DNA of 64,000 bases from JAENVU01 sp038250905 (GCA_038250905.1 JBBSBV010000012.1:36484-100483); one strand, 5' to 3'; positions 42,028 to 51,417 are shown, numbered from the stretch's first letter. The notes: generated by a model not told the origin, from the letters alone. A program made the numbers and translations.

Positions 42028-42947
42028 GTCGATATTCCGGCCGCGTCGGCGGGAGTGGAGATGTTGACGACCGGGGTGCCGGCGATGGTGCGCTTCGCGA
42101 GCGCGGCCAGCATCGATCCGTGGCCGACTTCGAAGAGTTGCTCCGCGCCGAGCGAGACCAGGGTCGGTTGCACCGAACGCCAGCGCACCGTGGTGCCGAC
42201 ATGGATGGCCGATCGTTCCCGCCAGTCGTCGGCCGGTGCATCGGTGCCGTAGGCGAGGCCGTCGGCGTTGGACACGACCGGCGCGCGCGGCGGTCCGAAG
42301 GCCACCGTGCCCAGATCGTCTCGGAGTGCCTCGACGGCCGGCCGCATCAAGGGGGTGTGGAACGCACCGCCGACTGCGAGCGGGCGTGCCGTCCGGGCAC
42401 CGGCCGCCTTGGCGGCCGCGACACCGGCCTCGAGGCCTGCCGGGGTGCCGGCCAACACCACCTGTCCGTCGGCGTTGTCGTTGGCGATCCAGCACGCATC
42501 GGGCGCGGCTGCGCACCCGGCGGCGGCGTGTTCGAGCGTCGCTCCGAGCAGCGCGGCCATCACACCGGGCCGGGCGTCGGCGGCGGCCTGGGTGCGGTCG
42601 GCACGGACGACCGCGAACCGGACCCCGGCCTCGAACTCCAGCGCCCCGGATGCGATGAGCGCGGTCACCTGACCGAGTGAGTGCCCGGCGAAGGCCACGG
42701 GCGCCACGGTGGATCGCATCGCCTCCCACGCGAGGAGTGACGTCAGGAGCACCGCGAGTTGCGCGTTGCGGGTGCGGGCGAGTTCATCGGCGTCGGCATC
42801 GAGCAGCAATCGACCGACCGGCTCGCCGAGTACGGCCTCGGCCCGGCCGACGACCGCGTCCCACTCCGGCGTTCCGACCCACGCCGACCCCATACCGGGC
42901 ATTTGGGTGCCCTGGCCCGGAAACACGACGGCCGACGCCATCTTCAC
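42024..42947 (-). CDS. fabD: Malonyl-CoA:ACP transacylase
   Basis: A 307-residue enzyme that loads malonate onto ACP. VVFPGQGTQMPGMG is the N-terminal signature. Ser90 in FAGHSLGQVTAL is the nucleophile, and GGAFHTPLM holds the catalytic His. VSNADG is conserved. The first ATG (42947) overlaps the stop of the upstream membrane gene; Met3 is an alternative start. fabG follows with an ATGA overlap. Confidence 0.94.
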   Translation of the reverse strand: MKMASAVVFPGQGTQMPGMGSAWVGTPEWDAVVGRAEAVLGEPVGRLLLDADADELARTRNAQLAVLLTSLLAWEAMRSTVAPVAFAGHSLGQVTALIASGALEFEAGVRFAVVRADRTQAAADARPGVMAALLGATLEHAAAGCAAAPDACWIANDNADGQVVLAGTPAGLEAGVAAAKAAGARTARPLAVGGAFHTPLMRPAVEALRDDLGTVAFGPPRAPVVSNADGLAYGTDAPADDWRERSAIHVGTTVRWRSVQPTLVSLGAEQLFEVGHGSMLAALAKRTIAGTPVVNISTPADAAGIST

Positions 42948-43204
42948 GGCGCGTCAGGATGATCGGGCGATGCGTTGGCCTCCCGATCGATCTCCTCGGG
43001 GCTCTCACCGAGCAGCAACCGGGTCTCGACGTCACGCGGGAGCGGACCGTCGTCCCCGTCCTCGGACCGCGGCACGAGGAGCAGCATCAGTATTCCGAAC
43101 ACCGCAACGATCACGACGATCGCGATCCACACCGATCTCTCCCCGCGTCCGCCGGCACTGATCGAACCATAGTTCTCGTCCCGGGTTGTTCCAGGTGCCA
43201 ACAT
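42944..43204 (-). CDS. Small single-pass membrane protein (86 aa)
   Basis: No family recognised. A polar N-terminus is followed by one hydrophobic segment (SVWIAIVVIVAVFGILMLLLV) and an acidic, Pro-containing cytoplasmic tail with PRDVETRLLLGESPEEID. The stop overlaps the fabD ATG, so it is the first gene of the fabD-fabG group. The ATG lies 10 bp from the divergent tRNA-Leu, so its promoter would overlap the tRNA promoter; a shorter N-terminus is possible. Confidence 0.6.
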   Translation of the reverse strand: MLAPGTTRDENYGSISAGGRGERSVWIAIVVIVAVFGILMLLLVPRSEDGDDGPLPRDVETRLLLGESPEEIDREANASPDHPDAP

Positions 43205-43214
43205 GGCGCCGCTC

Positions 43215-43297
43215 GCCCGGGTGGTGGAATGGCAGACACGGTGGACTCAAAATCCACTGTCCGCAAGGACGTGAGGGTTCGAATCCCTCCCCGGGCA
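43215..43297 (+). tRNA. tRNA-Leu, anticodon CAA
   Basis: An 83-nt class II tRNA. The acceptor stem is GCCCGGG (43215-43221) with CCCGGGC (43290-43296), discriminator A43297. The anticodon stem GTGGA/TCCAC encloses CTCAAAA with anticodon CAA at 43248-43250. A long variable arm (TGTCCGCAAGGACG region) and a T-loop GGTTCGAATCC complete it. It decodes UUG. CCA is not encoded. The opposite strand carries the 3' end of a membrane protein gene. Confidence 0.97.
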
Positions 43298-43981
43298 CTC
43301 GCGGTCGCGACCGAACTCGTCCCGTTTGATGAGCATGTACGCGAGGCCCGCGAGACCGATGAGCATCTCGTCCCACTCCGAGAGTGCGCTGAACGACGTG
43401 AAGATCCACGGCGCCGCGAACAGGTCGTCGACCATGTCGAGCACGACGTACGTGGTGATCACCGCGAACGTGCCGAGCAGCGCGCGGGGTGTCGCCACCT
43501 TGCGCAGGCCGGGGACGAGACCCGCCCACACCCCGGCGAGACCGCCCACGGCAAACGTCAGGCGCAGGTACTCGCTGTGGCCCCAGAGTCCGGGCAGGTT
43601 GTGGAGGTTCGTCTCACCCTGGCGGTTGAGGTGCTTCCATGTTCCGGGGGTCTTGAAGAAGAACACCCACTGACCCCAGGAGATCTCCTCCATGGCGACG
43701 AAGAAGAGGCCGATCGCGAACAGGCCCAGGAGCACCCAGGTGAGCCGGGACTCGCCGTTGCGCCGCGCCCGGAACGCCACCACGCCACCGAGGACGCTCG
43801 CCGCCAAGAGACCCAGGAACGTGATGTCCTCGACGATGAGGTCCTCGCGCATCAACCACTCGGCCAGGTGCCGCGACGCCGGGAGGAGGTAGAGCGCGTG
43901 GAACGCCAACGTCGCTCCGAGAACGACCGCGGTGAGCAGTCGACCGTTCGCCAAGAGTTTCCGAACCCATTGCGCCAGCAC
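43247..43981 (-). CDS. Polytopic membrane protein; 3' end antisense to tRNA-Leu
   Basis: A 244-residue protein with about six or seven hydrophobic segments; one loop carries MEEISWGQWVFFFKTPGTW and ETNLHNLPGLWGH, a run of Trp, His and Asn that looks functional. I do not know the family. The last ~17 codons (ending GRDSNPHVLADSGF) are antisense to tRNA-Leu, and the TGA lies opposite the anticodon. The conserved part probably ends near LIKRDEFGRDR. The start at 43981 is TTG/GTG-like in context and less certain. Confidence 0.68.
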   Translation of the reverse strand: MLAQWVRKLLANGRLLTAVVLGATLAFHALYLLPASRHLAEWLMREDLIVEDITFLGLLAASVLGGVVAFRARRNGESRLTWVLLGLFAIGLFFVAMEEISWGQWVFFFKTPGTWKHLNRQGETNLHNLPGLWGHSEYLRLTFAVGGLAGVWAGLVPGLRKVATPRALLGTFAVITTYVVLDMVDDLFAAPWIFTSFSALSEWDEMLIGLAGLAYMLIKRDEFGRDRECPGRDSNPHVLADSGF

Positions 43982-44135
43982 CGTGCCTCATTCCCCGATC
44001 GCGGACTCGTCCCCAGCGGTGCGCTGCTCGCCCTGCACGAATTGTCCGAGTTTACCGGTTCCTCACCACGATCGGATCCGCGATGCCGCACGCTGATGCT
44101 CACGAACTCCGGGCCGACACGTGACCCAACCGCGC

Positions 44136-45293
44136 CTACCCGCGGATGCCCATCCGTTTCGCGATGACCTCGTTCATGATCTGGTCGGTGCCGGCGCCGA
44201 TGCGCTGGAGCCGGGCGTCGCGCCACAACCGACTCACCGGCGTCTCGTTGAGGTAACCCGCACCGCCGTAGATCTGGAGACACGCATCGACCAGCCGGTT
44301 CTGCACCTGCGCGGCGTACTTCTTGGCCATCGAGATCTCGACGACGGGATACTCGCCGTGCTGCACGCGCCAGATGGTGTCGTAGGTGAGTGCACGTGCT
44401 GCCTCGAGTTCCGTGGCGGCGTCGGCGAGCATGTGCGCGATCACCTGGTTGTCGGCGAGCGGCCGGCCGAATGCCCGCCGTTCACGGGCGTACGCGATCG
44501 TCTGCTCCATCACGTCGTCGCCCTGGCCGATGCTCTGCGCGGCACCGGAGAGCCGCTCGTACTGGAGCTGCCACGACATCTGGGTGAACCCCTGGCCGAC
44601 CTCGCCGCCCAGGAGGTTGCCCGCCGGCACGCGTACATCGTCGAGCGCGATCTCCGCCGTATCGGAGGCACGCATACCGAGCTTGTCGAGCTTGCGGGAG
44701 ACCGACACACCGGGAAGGTCGGTGTCGACGATGAAGATCGACACGCCACGATGCTGCGAGCCGGGGTCGGTCTGGACCGCCATGGTCATGAAATGCGCGC
44801 GGGTGCCGTTGGTGATGAACATCTTTCGGCCGTTGATCACCCACGTGTCGCCGTCGAGTTCGGCGCGGGTGGTGATGCTGGCGACGTCGGATCCCGTGTC
44901 GGGCTCGGTCAGCGCGATCGCGCCGATCTTCTCGCCGGCGATAGCCGGCCGGAGGTACCGCTCCTTCAGCTCGTCGGTTCCGAACTCGCCGATCGCGGGG
45001 GTGCACATGTGGGTCTGGACCGCGACCGCCATGGGGATCGAGCCGCCGCCGCAGCGTCCCAGCTCCTCGATGAACAGCAGGCTCGCCGCGAGGTCGCCGT
45101 CGGACCCACCCCAGGCCGCGGGGTAGTGGAGACCGAGGAACCCCAGCTCACCGCACCGCCGGAACACCGAGTCCGGGAAGAACCCGGCTGCTTCCCACTC
45201 GTCGACGTGGGGACGGAGTTCGGTGTCGACGAACCGGCGGACGGTCGCCCGCAGTTCGTCGTGTTCCGGGGTGAAGATCGGGTGACGGGGCAC
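44136..45293 (-). CDS. Acyl-CoA dehydrogenase
   Basis: A 385-residue FAD enzyme that oxidises acyl-CoA to the 2-enoyl form. Signature 1 is AIALTEPDTGSDVASITTRA, signature 2 is QIYGGAGYLNETPVSRLWRDARLQRIGAGTDQI (written here only as QIYGGAGYLNE and RLWRDARLQRI). WVINGRKMFITNG is typical, and the YERRAFGRPLADNQ-like stretch ARERRAFGRPLADNQ fits. Chain-length preference cannot be told. GTG 45293 is selected by homology; the open frame upstream is antisense to the next gene. It diverges from the coiled-coil gene. Confidence 0.92.
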   Translation of the reverse strand: MPRHPIFTPEHDELRATVRRFVDTELRPHVDEWEAAGFFPDSVFRRCGELGFLGLHYPAAWGGSDGDLAASLLFIEELGRCGGGSIPMAVAVQTHMCTPAIGEFGTDELKERYLRPAIAGEKIGAIALTEPDTGSDVASITTRAELDGDTWVINGRKMFITNGTRAHFMTMAVQTDPGSQHRGVSIFIVDTDLPGVSVSRKLDKLGMRASDTAEIALDDVRVPAGNLLGGEVGQGFTQMSWQLQYERLSGAAQSIGQGDDVMEQTIAYARERRAFGRPLADNQVIAHMLADAATELEAARALTYDTIWRVQHGEYPVVEISMAKKYAAQVQNRLVDACLQIYGGAGYLNETPVSRLWRDARLQRIGAGTDQIMNEVIAKRMGIRG

Positions 45294-45371
45294 CGACGCA
45301 TTCTGTCCCGCATCGCCCGGTTCGACCGTGAACCCCGAGGATTTTCGCTCGGTCCGGCGTACACTGCCGCC

Positions 45372-45671
45372 GTGTCCCGGGCATCCATCGAACGGCGGCT
45401 CCTCGATCTCTCCGAACGGATCAAGCAGACCAACACGGAGATCGGGGTCGCCAACGAACAGTTGATCTTCCTCGACGAAGAGGCCGAAGACGCGCGGCTG
45501 CGCGCGATCGTGGCCGAAACGCCGATGGAGGTCGCGGCCGCCAACGAGGCCCAACGCCATGCCGATGCCCTCCGCCGCCAGTTAGAAGTCCTGGACCGAA
45601 CACTCCGTGCGCTCCGAGTCGAACAAGACGAGCTCTTGGACCGCCTGACCGCCGAACCGGCCCCGCGCTGA
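45372..45671 (+). CDS. Small coiled-coil protein (99 aa)
   Basis: Almost the whole protein is predicted helix with heptad spacing (IERRLLDLSERIKQTNTEIG, ANEQLIFLDEEAEDARLRAI, then ADALRRQLEVLDRTLRALR). No named family is recognised, though short proteins of this kind are common in actinobacteria. The GTG start follows TACACT (45360-45365) by exactly 6 nt, a leaderless pattern. It precedes pdtaR by 20 bp and may be co-transcribed with it. Confidence 0.72.
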   Translation: MSRASIERRLLDLSERIKQTNTEIGVANEQLIFLDEEAEDARLRAIVAETPMEVAAANEAQRHADALRRQLEVLDRTLRALRVEQDELLDRLTAEPAPR

Positions 45672-45691
45672 GGATCGACGAGAGGATCACT

Positions 45692-46291
45692 GTGTCAACC
45701 GAACAACGCACCCGAGTCGTCGTGGCCGAGGACGAGGCCATCATCCGGCTCGATCTGAAGGAACTGCTCGAGGAAGAGGGCTTCGACGTCGTCGGCGAAA
45801 CCGGCCGCGGTGACGAAGCCGTGGAGCTGGTCCGCGAGCTGCGGCCCGAGCTCGCGATCCTCGACATCAAGATGCCCGGCCTCGACGGCCTCTCGGCGGC
45901 GCGCCTCATCACCGGTGAGCGCCTCGCCGCGGTGCTGATCCTCACCGCCTTCTCCCAGCGCGACCTCGTGGAGCAGGCACGCGACGCCGGCGCCATGAGC
46001 TACATCGTCAAGCCGTTCCAGAAGAGCGACCTCATCCCGGCGATCGACGTCGCCCTCGGCCGTCACGCCGAGCTGAAGAGCCTCGAGACCGAAGTCGGCG
46101 ACCTCGCCGAGCGCCTCGAGGCCCGCAAGATCATCGACCGCGCCAAGGGTGCGCTGATGGACAAGCACGACATGACCGAAGCCAGCTCGTGGCGATTCCT
46201 CCAGACCGAGGCGATGAACCGTCGCACCAAGGTCCACGAGATCGCTGCGCTCGTCGTGTCGGGAGAGCTCGTACCACCCGCCGCCACATGA
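45692..46291 (+). CDS. pdtaR: ANTAR-domain response regulator (PdtaR-like)
   Basis: A 199-residue two-domain regulator. The receiver domain has acidic residues D14/E13, the phospho-acceptor Asp58 in LAILDIKMPG, a Thr/Ser at LILTAFS and Lys in IVKPFQ. The C-terminal ANTAR domain (EARKIIDRAKGALMDKHDMTEASSW region) binds paired RNA hairpins and causes antitermination. The partner kinase PdtaS is not in the window. GTG 45692 has AGAGGA upstream. The stop overlaps the polA ATG, so it is translated with DNA polymerase I. Confidence 0.9.
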   Translation: MSTEQRTRVVVAEDEAIIRLDLKELLEEEGFDVVGETGRGDEAVELVRELRPELAILDIKMPGLDGLSAARLITGERLAAVLILTAFSQRDLVEQARDAGAMSYIVKPFQKSDLIPAIDVALGRHAELKSLETEVGDLAERLEARKIIDRAKGALMDKHDMTEASSWRFLQTEAMNRRTKVHEIAALVVSGELVPPAAT

Positions 46292-48981
46292 CCGACGCAC
46301 CACCCGTCCGCAAGCTGCTCCTCCTCGATGGCCACTCGCTCGCGTACCGGGCGTTCTACGCCCTGCCGACCGATCTCGCGACGTCCTCCGGGCAGGTCAC
46401 CAACGCCGTCTACGGGTTCACGTCGATGCTGATCAAGGTGGTGGGCGACGAGAAGCCCGACCACCTCGGGGTCGCATTCGACACCGCCGCGCCCACGTTC
46501 CGCAAGGAGATGGACGCCACCTACAAGGCCGGCCGGAAAGAGACGCCGGACCTGTTCAAGTCGCAGCTGCCGCTCATCCACCAGGTGCTCGAGACGCTCG
46601 CGGTCCCGGTCATCGAACTCGACGGCACCGAGGCCGACGATGTGATCGCGACGCTGGCCGAGCGAGCTGCGGCCGACGGCATCGACGTGATCATCGTCAC
46701 CGGCGACCGAGACTCGTACCAGCTGGTGCGCGATCCGCACGTGCGGGTGCTCTACAACAAGCGCGGCGTCTCCGATTACGCGCTGTACGACGAAGCCGGG
46801 ATCCTCGAACGGACCGGCGTGACCCCGGCGCAGTACCCCGAGTACGCGGCGCTGCGCGGCGACCCGAGCGACAACCTCCCCGGCGTCCCCGGCATCGGCG
46901 AGAAGACCGCCGCCAAGCTCGTGACCGCCTACGGCACCCTCGAAGGGATCTTCGAACATCTCGACGAGTTGCCGCCGAAACAGCGGGCCAACCTCGGCGA
47001 GTCACACGACCAGGTCTTCCACAACCGCACGATGTCGATCCTGCACCGCGACGTTGCGATCGACGTCGCCGTCGAAGACCTCCACATCGGCGGTTGGGAC
47101 CAGGACGCGGTGCGCGAGTTGTTCACCCAACTCGAGTTCCGCACGCTGTACCCGCGCCTGCTCGACGCGTTCGGCGCGGTCGACTCTGCCGATGCGGTCG
47201 AAGCCACTGCATTCGACGTCGAAGTCGATCGCGTCACCACCGCAAAGACACTCGTCGCGAAGCTCGACGCGATCACCGCGGCCGGCAGCCCGTACGCCCT
47301 CGACGCCGATTGGCTCGTCGGGCCCGGCGCCGGTGGCCTTCGCGGCCTCGCCATCGCGACCGGGGACGAGGTGCTCTACGCACCGGTCGACCTCCTCGGC
47401 GAGGACGCCGTCGGCAGCGCGCTCGCCTCGTTGCTCGGCCCCGACGGACCGCCGCTCGTCGCGCATCGGGCCAAGGAACTGATGCACGCGCTCGCGCAGA
47501 CTGCGGGCGTCGAGGTGCACAGCCTCGATCGGGACACCGCGGTCATGGCGTACCTGGTGGACCCGGGGGAGGGGAAGTTCGACCTCGGCGACCTGGTCCT
47601 GCGCTTCTGCGGGATAGAACTCGTGTCGCCCGACGGCGCCGCGGCCGAGGGCACACTCGATCTCGACGGTGATGTCGCCGGGGACACCGCAGGACGGCGC
47701 GCCGCCGCGACCCTGACCCTCGCACCCGCGCTCCAGGAGGTGCTCGAGGCCCGGGAACTCAGCGAGTTGTACGACACCGTGGAGCGTCCACTCGTCGGCG
47801 TGCTCGCCACGATGGAGGCCACCGGCATCCGCGTCGACCGCGAGTTCCTCGACACGATGCGCGCCGACCTCCAGAAACGCTGCGACGAACTCGAGACCAA
47901 GATCCACGCCCACGCGGGCGAACCGTTCGTGGTGAACTCGGTGCCGCAACTGCGCCGGATCCTCTTCGAGGTCCTCGAACTCACGCCGGTGAAACGCACC
48001 AAGACCGGGCCGTCGACCGACGCCGATTCGCTCCAGAAGATGGCGGCCGCGGGCGACCATCCGATCCTGGCCGACCTCCTCAAGTACCGAGAAGTCGAGA
48101 AGCTGCGCAGCACCTACGCCGACGCGCTGCCCCGGCTGATCAAGGCCGACGGTCGGATCCACGCCACGTTCAACCAGATCGCGACGACGACCGGCCGGAT
48201 CTCGAGCGAGAACCCGAATCTCCAGAACATCCCGATCCGCACCGAGGAGGGCAAGACCATCCGGCGGGCGTTCATCGCCGACGATGGCTTCGGGATCCTC
48301 ACCGCCGACTACTCCCAGATCGAGCTGCGAATCCTGGCGCACCTGGCCGAGGATCCGGGCCTGATCGACGCGTTCACCCGCGGCCTCGACGTGCACACGG
48401 TGACCGCGTCGAAGGTGTTCGGCGTGGCCGAAGCCGACGTGGCCGATCATCACCGACGGTTCGCGAAGGTCGTGAACTACGGCCTCGCCTACGGCATGGA
48501 GGCCTACGGCCTCGCGCAGCGAATGGACATCCCCACCGACCAGGCGAAGGAGATCCTCGACAACTACTTCGCGGGGTTCCCCAACGTGCGCGCCTACATG
48601 GAACAGACGATCGTCGAGGCCAAGGCGGTCGGCTACACCACCACCATCCTCGGTCGTCGCCGGCAGATCACCGAGTTGGCATCGGACAACTTCCGCATTC
48701 GTCAGATGGGGGAGCGGATGGCGCAGAACGCACCGGTGCAGGGCTCGGCCGCCGACATCTTCAAGGTCGCGATGATCCGCATGGACCGCGCGTTGCGTGA
48801 CGGCGGGTACCGCACGCGCATGTTGCTGACCGTGCACGACGAACTCGTCTTCGAGGTTCCCCTCGACGAGCGCGACGCGATCGAACCGGTCATCCGCGAG
48901 GCGATGGAGGGCGCGATCGAGCTCAACGTGCCGCTCGTCGTCGACATGGGGTTCGGCACCAGCTGGGCCGACGCCAAGTAG
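46288..48981 (+). CDS. polA: DNA polymerase I
   Basis: An 897-residue repair and Okazaki-fragment polymerase. The N-terminal 5' nuclease has LLLDGHSLAYRAFYALP, DDVIATLAERA, TGDRDSYQLV and RGDPSDNLPGVPGIGEKTA. The middle proofreading domain (around residues 310-500) keeps none of the DEDD acidic set that I can identify, as in other actinobacterial Pol I. The polymerase domain has motif A TADYSQIELRILAHL, motif B RRFAKVVNYGLAYGM and motif C LTVHDELVFEV. ATG 46288 overlaps the pdtaR stop. Confidence 0.96.
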   Translation: MTDAPPVRKLLLLDGHSLAYRAFYALPTDLATSSGQVTNAVYGFTSMLIKVVGDEKPDHLGVAFDTAAPTFRKEMDATYKAGRKETPDLFKSQLPLIHQVLETLAVPVIELDGTEADDVIATLAERAAADGIDVIIVTGDRDSYQLVRDPHVRVLYNKRGVSDYALYDEAGILERTGVTPAQYPEYAALRGDPSDNLPGVPGIGEKTAAKLVTAYGTLEGIFEHLDELPPKQRANLGESHDQVFHNRTMSILHRDVAIDVAVEDLHIGGWDQDAVRELFTQLEFRTLYPRLLDAFGAVDSADAVEATAFDVEVDRVTTAKTLVAKLDAITAAGSPYALDADWLVGPGAGGLRGLAIATGDEVLYAPVDLLGEDAVGSALASLLGPDGPPLVAHRAKELMHALAQTAGVEVHSLDRDTAVMAYLVDPGEGKFDLGDLVLRFCGIELVSPDGAAAEGTLDLDGDVAGDTAGRRAAATLTLAPALQEVLEARELSELYDTVERPLVGVLATMEATGIRVDREFLDTMRADLQKRCDELETKIHAHAGEPFVVNSVPQLRRILFEVLELTPVKRTKTGPSTDADSLQKMAAAGDHPILADLLKYREVEKLRSTYADALPRLIKADGRIHATFNQIATTTGRISSENPNLQNIPIRTEEGKTIRRAFIADDGFGILTADYSQIELRILAHLAEDPGLIDAFTRGLDVHTVTASKVFGVAEADVADHHRRFAKVVNYGLAYGMEAYGLAQRMDIPTDQAKEILDNYFAGFPNVRAYMEQTIVEAKAVGYTTTILGRRRQITELASDNFRIRQMGERMAQNAPVQGSAADIFKVAMIRMDRALRDGGYRTRMLLTVHDELVFEVPLDERDAIEPVIREAMEGAIELNVPLVVDMGFGTSWADAK

Positions 48982-49003
48982 CGATGCGCCGATCGTCCCG
49001 TCC

Positions 49004-49735
49004 GTGAAGCCCGCGCCGAACACGCCCTGGTTCAACGAGGTCGCGGCGTTCCTCGGTCCTGCGTACTTGAAGAACGCGTTCACCAAGGGCACGGAGCAGG
49101 AAGTCGACTTCATCGTCAAGGCGCTCGGGCTGGAGCCGGGGATGCGGGTGCTCGACGTCGGCTGCGGACCCGGCCGGCATGCGATGGCGTTGGCCCGGCG
49201 CGGGATCGAGGTGCACGGCGTCGACCTCTCACCCGAGTTCGTGGAACTCGCGCGAGCCGCAGCGGGAGCGCTGCCGGCCACGTTCGAGGTGCTCGACGTC
49301 CGTGATCTGGCAATCACCGGCGAGTTCGACGCCTCGATCTGCCTCTGCCAGGGCGGGTTCGGGCTCCTCGGGGGCCACGACGACGAGGCGGTCATCGGGC
49401 GGATCACCCGAGCGGTGCGAGCAGGCGGGGGTGTCGCGGTCAGCGCGTTCTCCTCGTACTTCGCGCTGCGCTGGATCGAGGACGGCGACGATTTCGACCC
49501 GGCGACCGGCGTGAACCACGAGTTGGCGACGCTGCGGAACGAGGCGGGCGAAGAGGTCGAGCGTGATCTCTGGACCACGTGCTTCACCGCACGAGAGCTG
49601 CGGCTGCTCGCCCGGGGTGCCGGGCTCGACCCGATTGCGATCTCCGGAGTGACCCCCGGCGCCTACGGAAACGAGCCGGTCACGCTCCGCGACCCGGAGC
49701 TCCTGCTTCTCGCACGGGTGCCATCGGACCGCTAG
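49004..49735 (+). CDS. Class I SAM-dependent methyltransferase
   Basis: A 243-residue protein with motif I VLDVGCGPGRHAMALARRG near residue 48, motif II GVDLSPEFVELAR, and the later CLCQGGFGLLGG in place of the usual post-II strand. The N-terminus (TPWFNEVAAFLGPAYLKNAFTKGTEQEVDFI) matches a common group of uncharacterised bacterial methyltransferases. The substrate is unknown. The start GTG 49004 is 22 nt after polA. rpsA follows 92 nt downstream. Confidence 0.83.
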   Translation: MKPAPNTPWFNEVAAFLGPAYLKNAFTKGTEQEVDFIVKALGLEPGMRVLDVGCGPGRHAMALARRGIEVHGVDLSPEFVELARAAAGALPATFEVLDVRDLAITGEFDASICLCQGGFGLLGGHDDEAVIGRITRAVRAGGGVAVSAFSSYFALRWIEDGDDFDPATGVNHELATLRNEAGEEVERDLWTTCFTARELRLLARGAGLDPIAISGVTPGAYGNEPVTLRDPELLLLARVPSDR

Positions 49736-49827
49736 CCTTCCGGCGTTCCCATTCCGCAAGCCCTGTTCAACGCGTGGCCAACCTGGTCCCGCCCGACCGT
49801 TACCCCTTTTGTAGGAGACCGACTTCC

Positions 49828-51396
49828 GTGCCCGAGACGACCCAAGCCACACCCACCGGTGAGGCTGAACCCACCTCCGACCTGCCCGAGCCCAGCACCG
49901 AGAGCGAAAACGCCGCTCCGGCCGAGACCACCGAGACCGCCAGCACCGACGAGATCACCGAGACCGGTACCGACGACGGTGCGTACACCGAGATCACCGA
50001 AGTCGTGTTCAACGACCTGGGTGACATGTCGTTCGCCGACGCGGTCGACGCGACCCTGGTCGAGTTCGACGAGGGCGGCCTGGTCACCGGCACCGTCGTC
50101 AAGATCGACTCCGACGAGGTGCTCCTCGACATCGGCTTCAAGTCCGAGGGCGTCATCCCGTCCAAGGAACTGTCGATCCGCAACGACGTCAACCCGAACG
50201 AGATCGTCACGCTCGGCGAGGTGCTCGAGGCGCTCGTCCTCCAGAAAGAGGACAAGGACGGCCGGCTGATCCTCTCGAAGAAGCGCGCCCAGTACGAGCG
50301 CGCGTGGGGCACGATCGAGCGGATCAAGGACGAGGACGGCATCGTGTCCGGCCCGGTCATCGAGGTCGTCAAGGGTGGACTCATCCTCGACATCGGCCTG
50401 CGTGGCTTCCTGCCGGCGTCGCTCGTCGACCTGCGCCGCGTGCGCGATCTGCAGCCGTACGTCGGCAAGACCATCGACTGCAAGATCATCGAGCTCGACA
50501 AGAACCGCAACAACGTCGTGCTCTCGCGTCGGGCGTACCTCGAGGAGACCCAGCGCGAACAGCGCGACGAGTTCCTCACCAACCTCAAGCCGGGCGAGAT
50601 CCGGCCCGGTGTGGTGTCGAGCGTCGTCAACTTCGGTGCGTTCGTCGACCTCGGCGGCATGGACGGACTCGTCCACGTGTCCGAGCTGTCGTGGAAGCAC
50701 GTCGACCACCCGAGTTCGGTCGTCACGGTCGGCGACGAGGTCACCGTCCAGGTGCTCGACGTCGACCTCTCGCGGGAGCGGATCTCGCTTTCGTTGAAGG
50801 CCACCCAGCAGGACCCGTGGCAGGAGTTCGCCACCGGTCACCAGGTCGGCGAGCTCGTCTACGGCCGGGTCACCAAGCTCGTGCCGTTCGGTGCGTTCGT
50901 CCAGGTCGGCGACGGCATCGAGGGTCTGGTGCACATCTCCGAGATGGCGGTCCACCACGTGGAGGCGCCCGAGCAGGTCGTCACCCCGGGTGAGGAGCTG
51001 TGGGTCAAGATCATCGACATCGATCTCGACCGTCGGCGCATCTCGCTGTCGATCAAGCAGGCTGCCGAGGGTGGCGTCGTCGCCGCCGAGTACCAGGAGC
51101 AGTTCGGCGAGCACATGTACGACGAGGCCGGCAACTACATCGGCCCCGAGATCGAGATCGAGGAGAAGCCCGAAGCTCCGCCCGAGCCCACGATCGTGGC
51201 ACCGGTGCACTCCATCGGTGGCGAAACCGACGACGAACCGTCGTTGCTCCCCATCGAGGGTCTGCTCGTCGAGGACGCTGCCCCGGCACCCGCCCCGGTG
51301 CCGACTTCGCCTCCGGCTTCGACCCCCGTGGCCGAGGCTGCACCCGAGGCCCCTGCCGCCGAAGCACCGGCCGCCGAGGAGACTCCCGAAGCCTGA
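49828..51396 (+). CDS. rpsA: 30S ribosomal protein S1
   Basis: A 522-residue S1 with four OB-fold S1 repeats. The motif regions start at GLVTGTVVKIDSDEVLLDIG, GIVSGPVIEVVKGGLILDIG, IRPGVVSSVVNFGAFVDLGG and ELVYGRVTKLVPFGAFVQVG. Before them lies an acidic Thr/Glu-rich extension of about 55 residues, and after them an Ala/Pro/Glu-rich tail. S1 helps start translation on structured mRNA. The GTG at 49828 has TAGGAG about 9 nt upstream; the longer open frame is antisense-free but inside the methyltransferase gene. Confidence 0.94.
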   Translation: MPETTQATPTGEAEPTSDLPEPSTESENAAPAETTETASTDEITETGTDDGAYTEITEVVFNDLGDMSFADAVDATLVEFDEGGLVTGTVVKIDSDEVLLDIGFKSEGVIPSKELSIRNDVNPNEIVTLGEVLEALVLQKEDKDGRLILSKKRAQYERAWGTIERIKDEDGIVSGPVIEVVKGGLILDIGLRGFLPASLVDLRRVRDLQPYVGKTIDCKIIELDKNRNNVVLSRRAYLEETQREQRDEFLTNLKPGEIRPGVVSSVVNFGAFVDLGGMDGLVHVSELSWKHVDHPSSVVTVGDEVTVQVLDVDLSRERISLSLKATQQDPWQEFATGHQVGELVYGRVTKLVPFGAFVQVGDGIEGLVHISEMAVHHVEAPEQVVTPGEELWVKIIDIDLDRRRISLSIKQAAEGGVVAAEYQEQFGEHMYDEAGNYIGPEIEIEEKPEAPPEPTIVAPVHSIGGETDDEPSLLPIEGLLVEDAAPAPAPVPTSPPASTPVAEAAPEAPAAEAPAAEETPEA

Positions 51397-51401
51397 TCCG
51401 G

Positions 51402-51417
51402 CGCCGCAATCGCGGCG
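51402..51417 (+). terminator. Weak hairpin after rpsA
   Basis: CGCCGC and GCGGCG pair over 6 bp with an AATC loop, 5 bp after the rpsA stop. No U-tract follows. The remaining ~180 bp to the response regulator stop contains nothing else I can identify. Confidence 0.35.

Noticed and set aside
47002..49587. An 861-codon open frame antisense to polA and the methyltransferase gene
   Set aside because: It crosses two real genes and shows no family motif.
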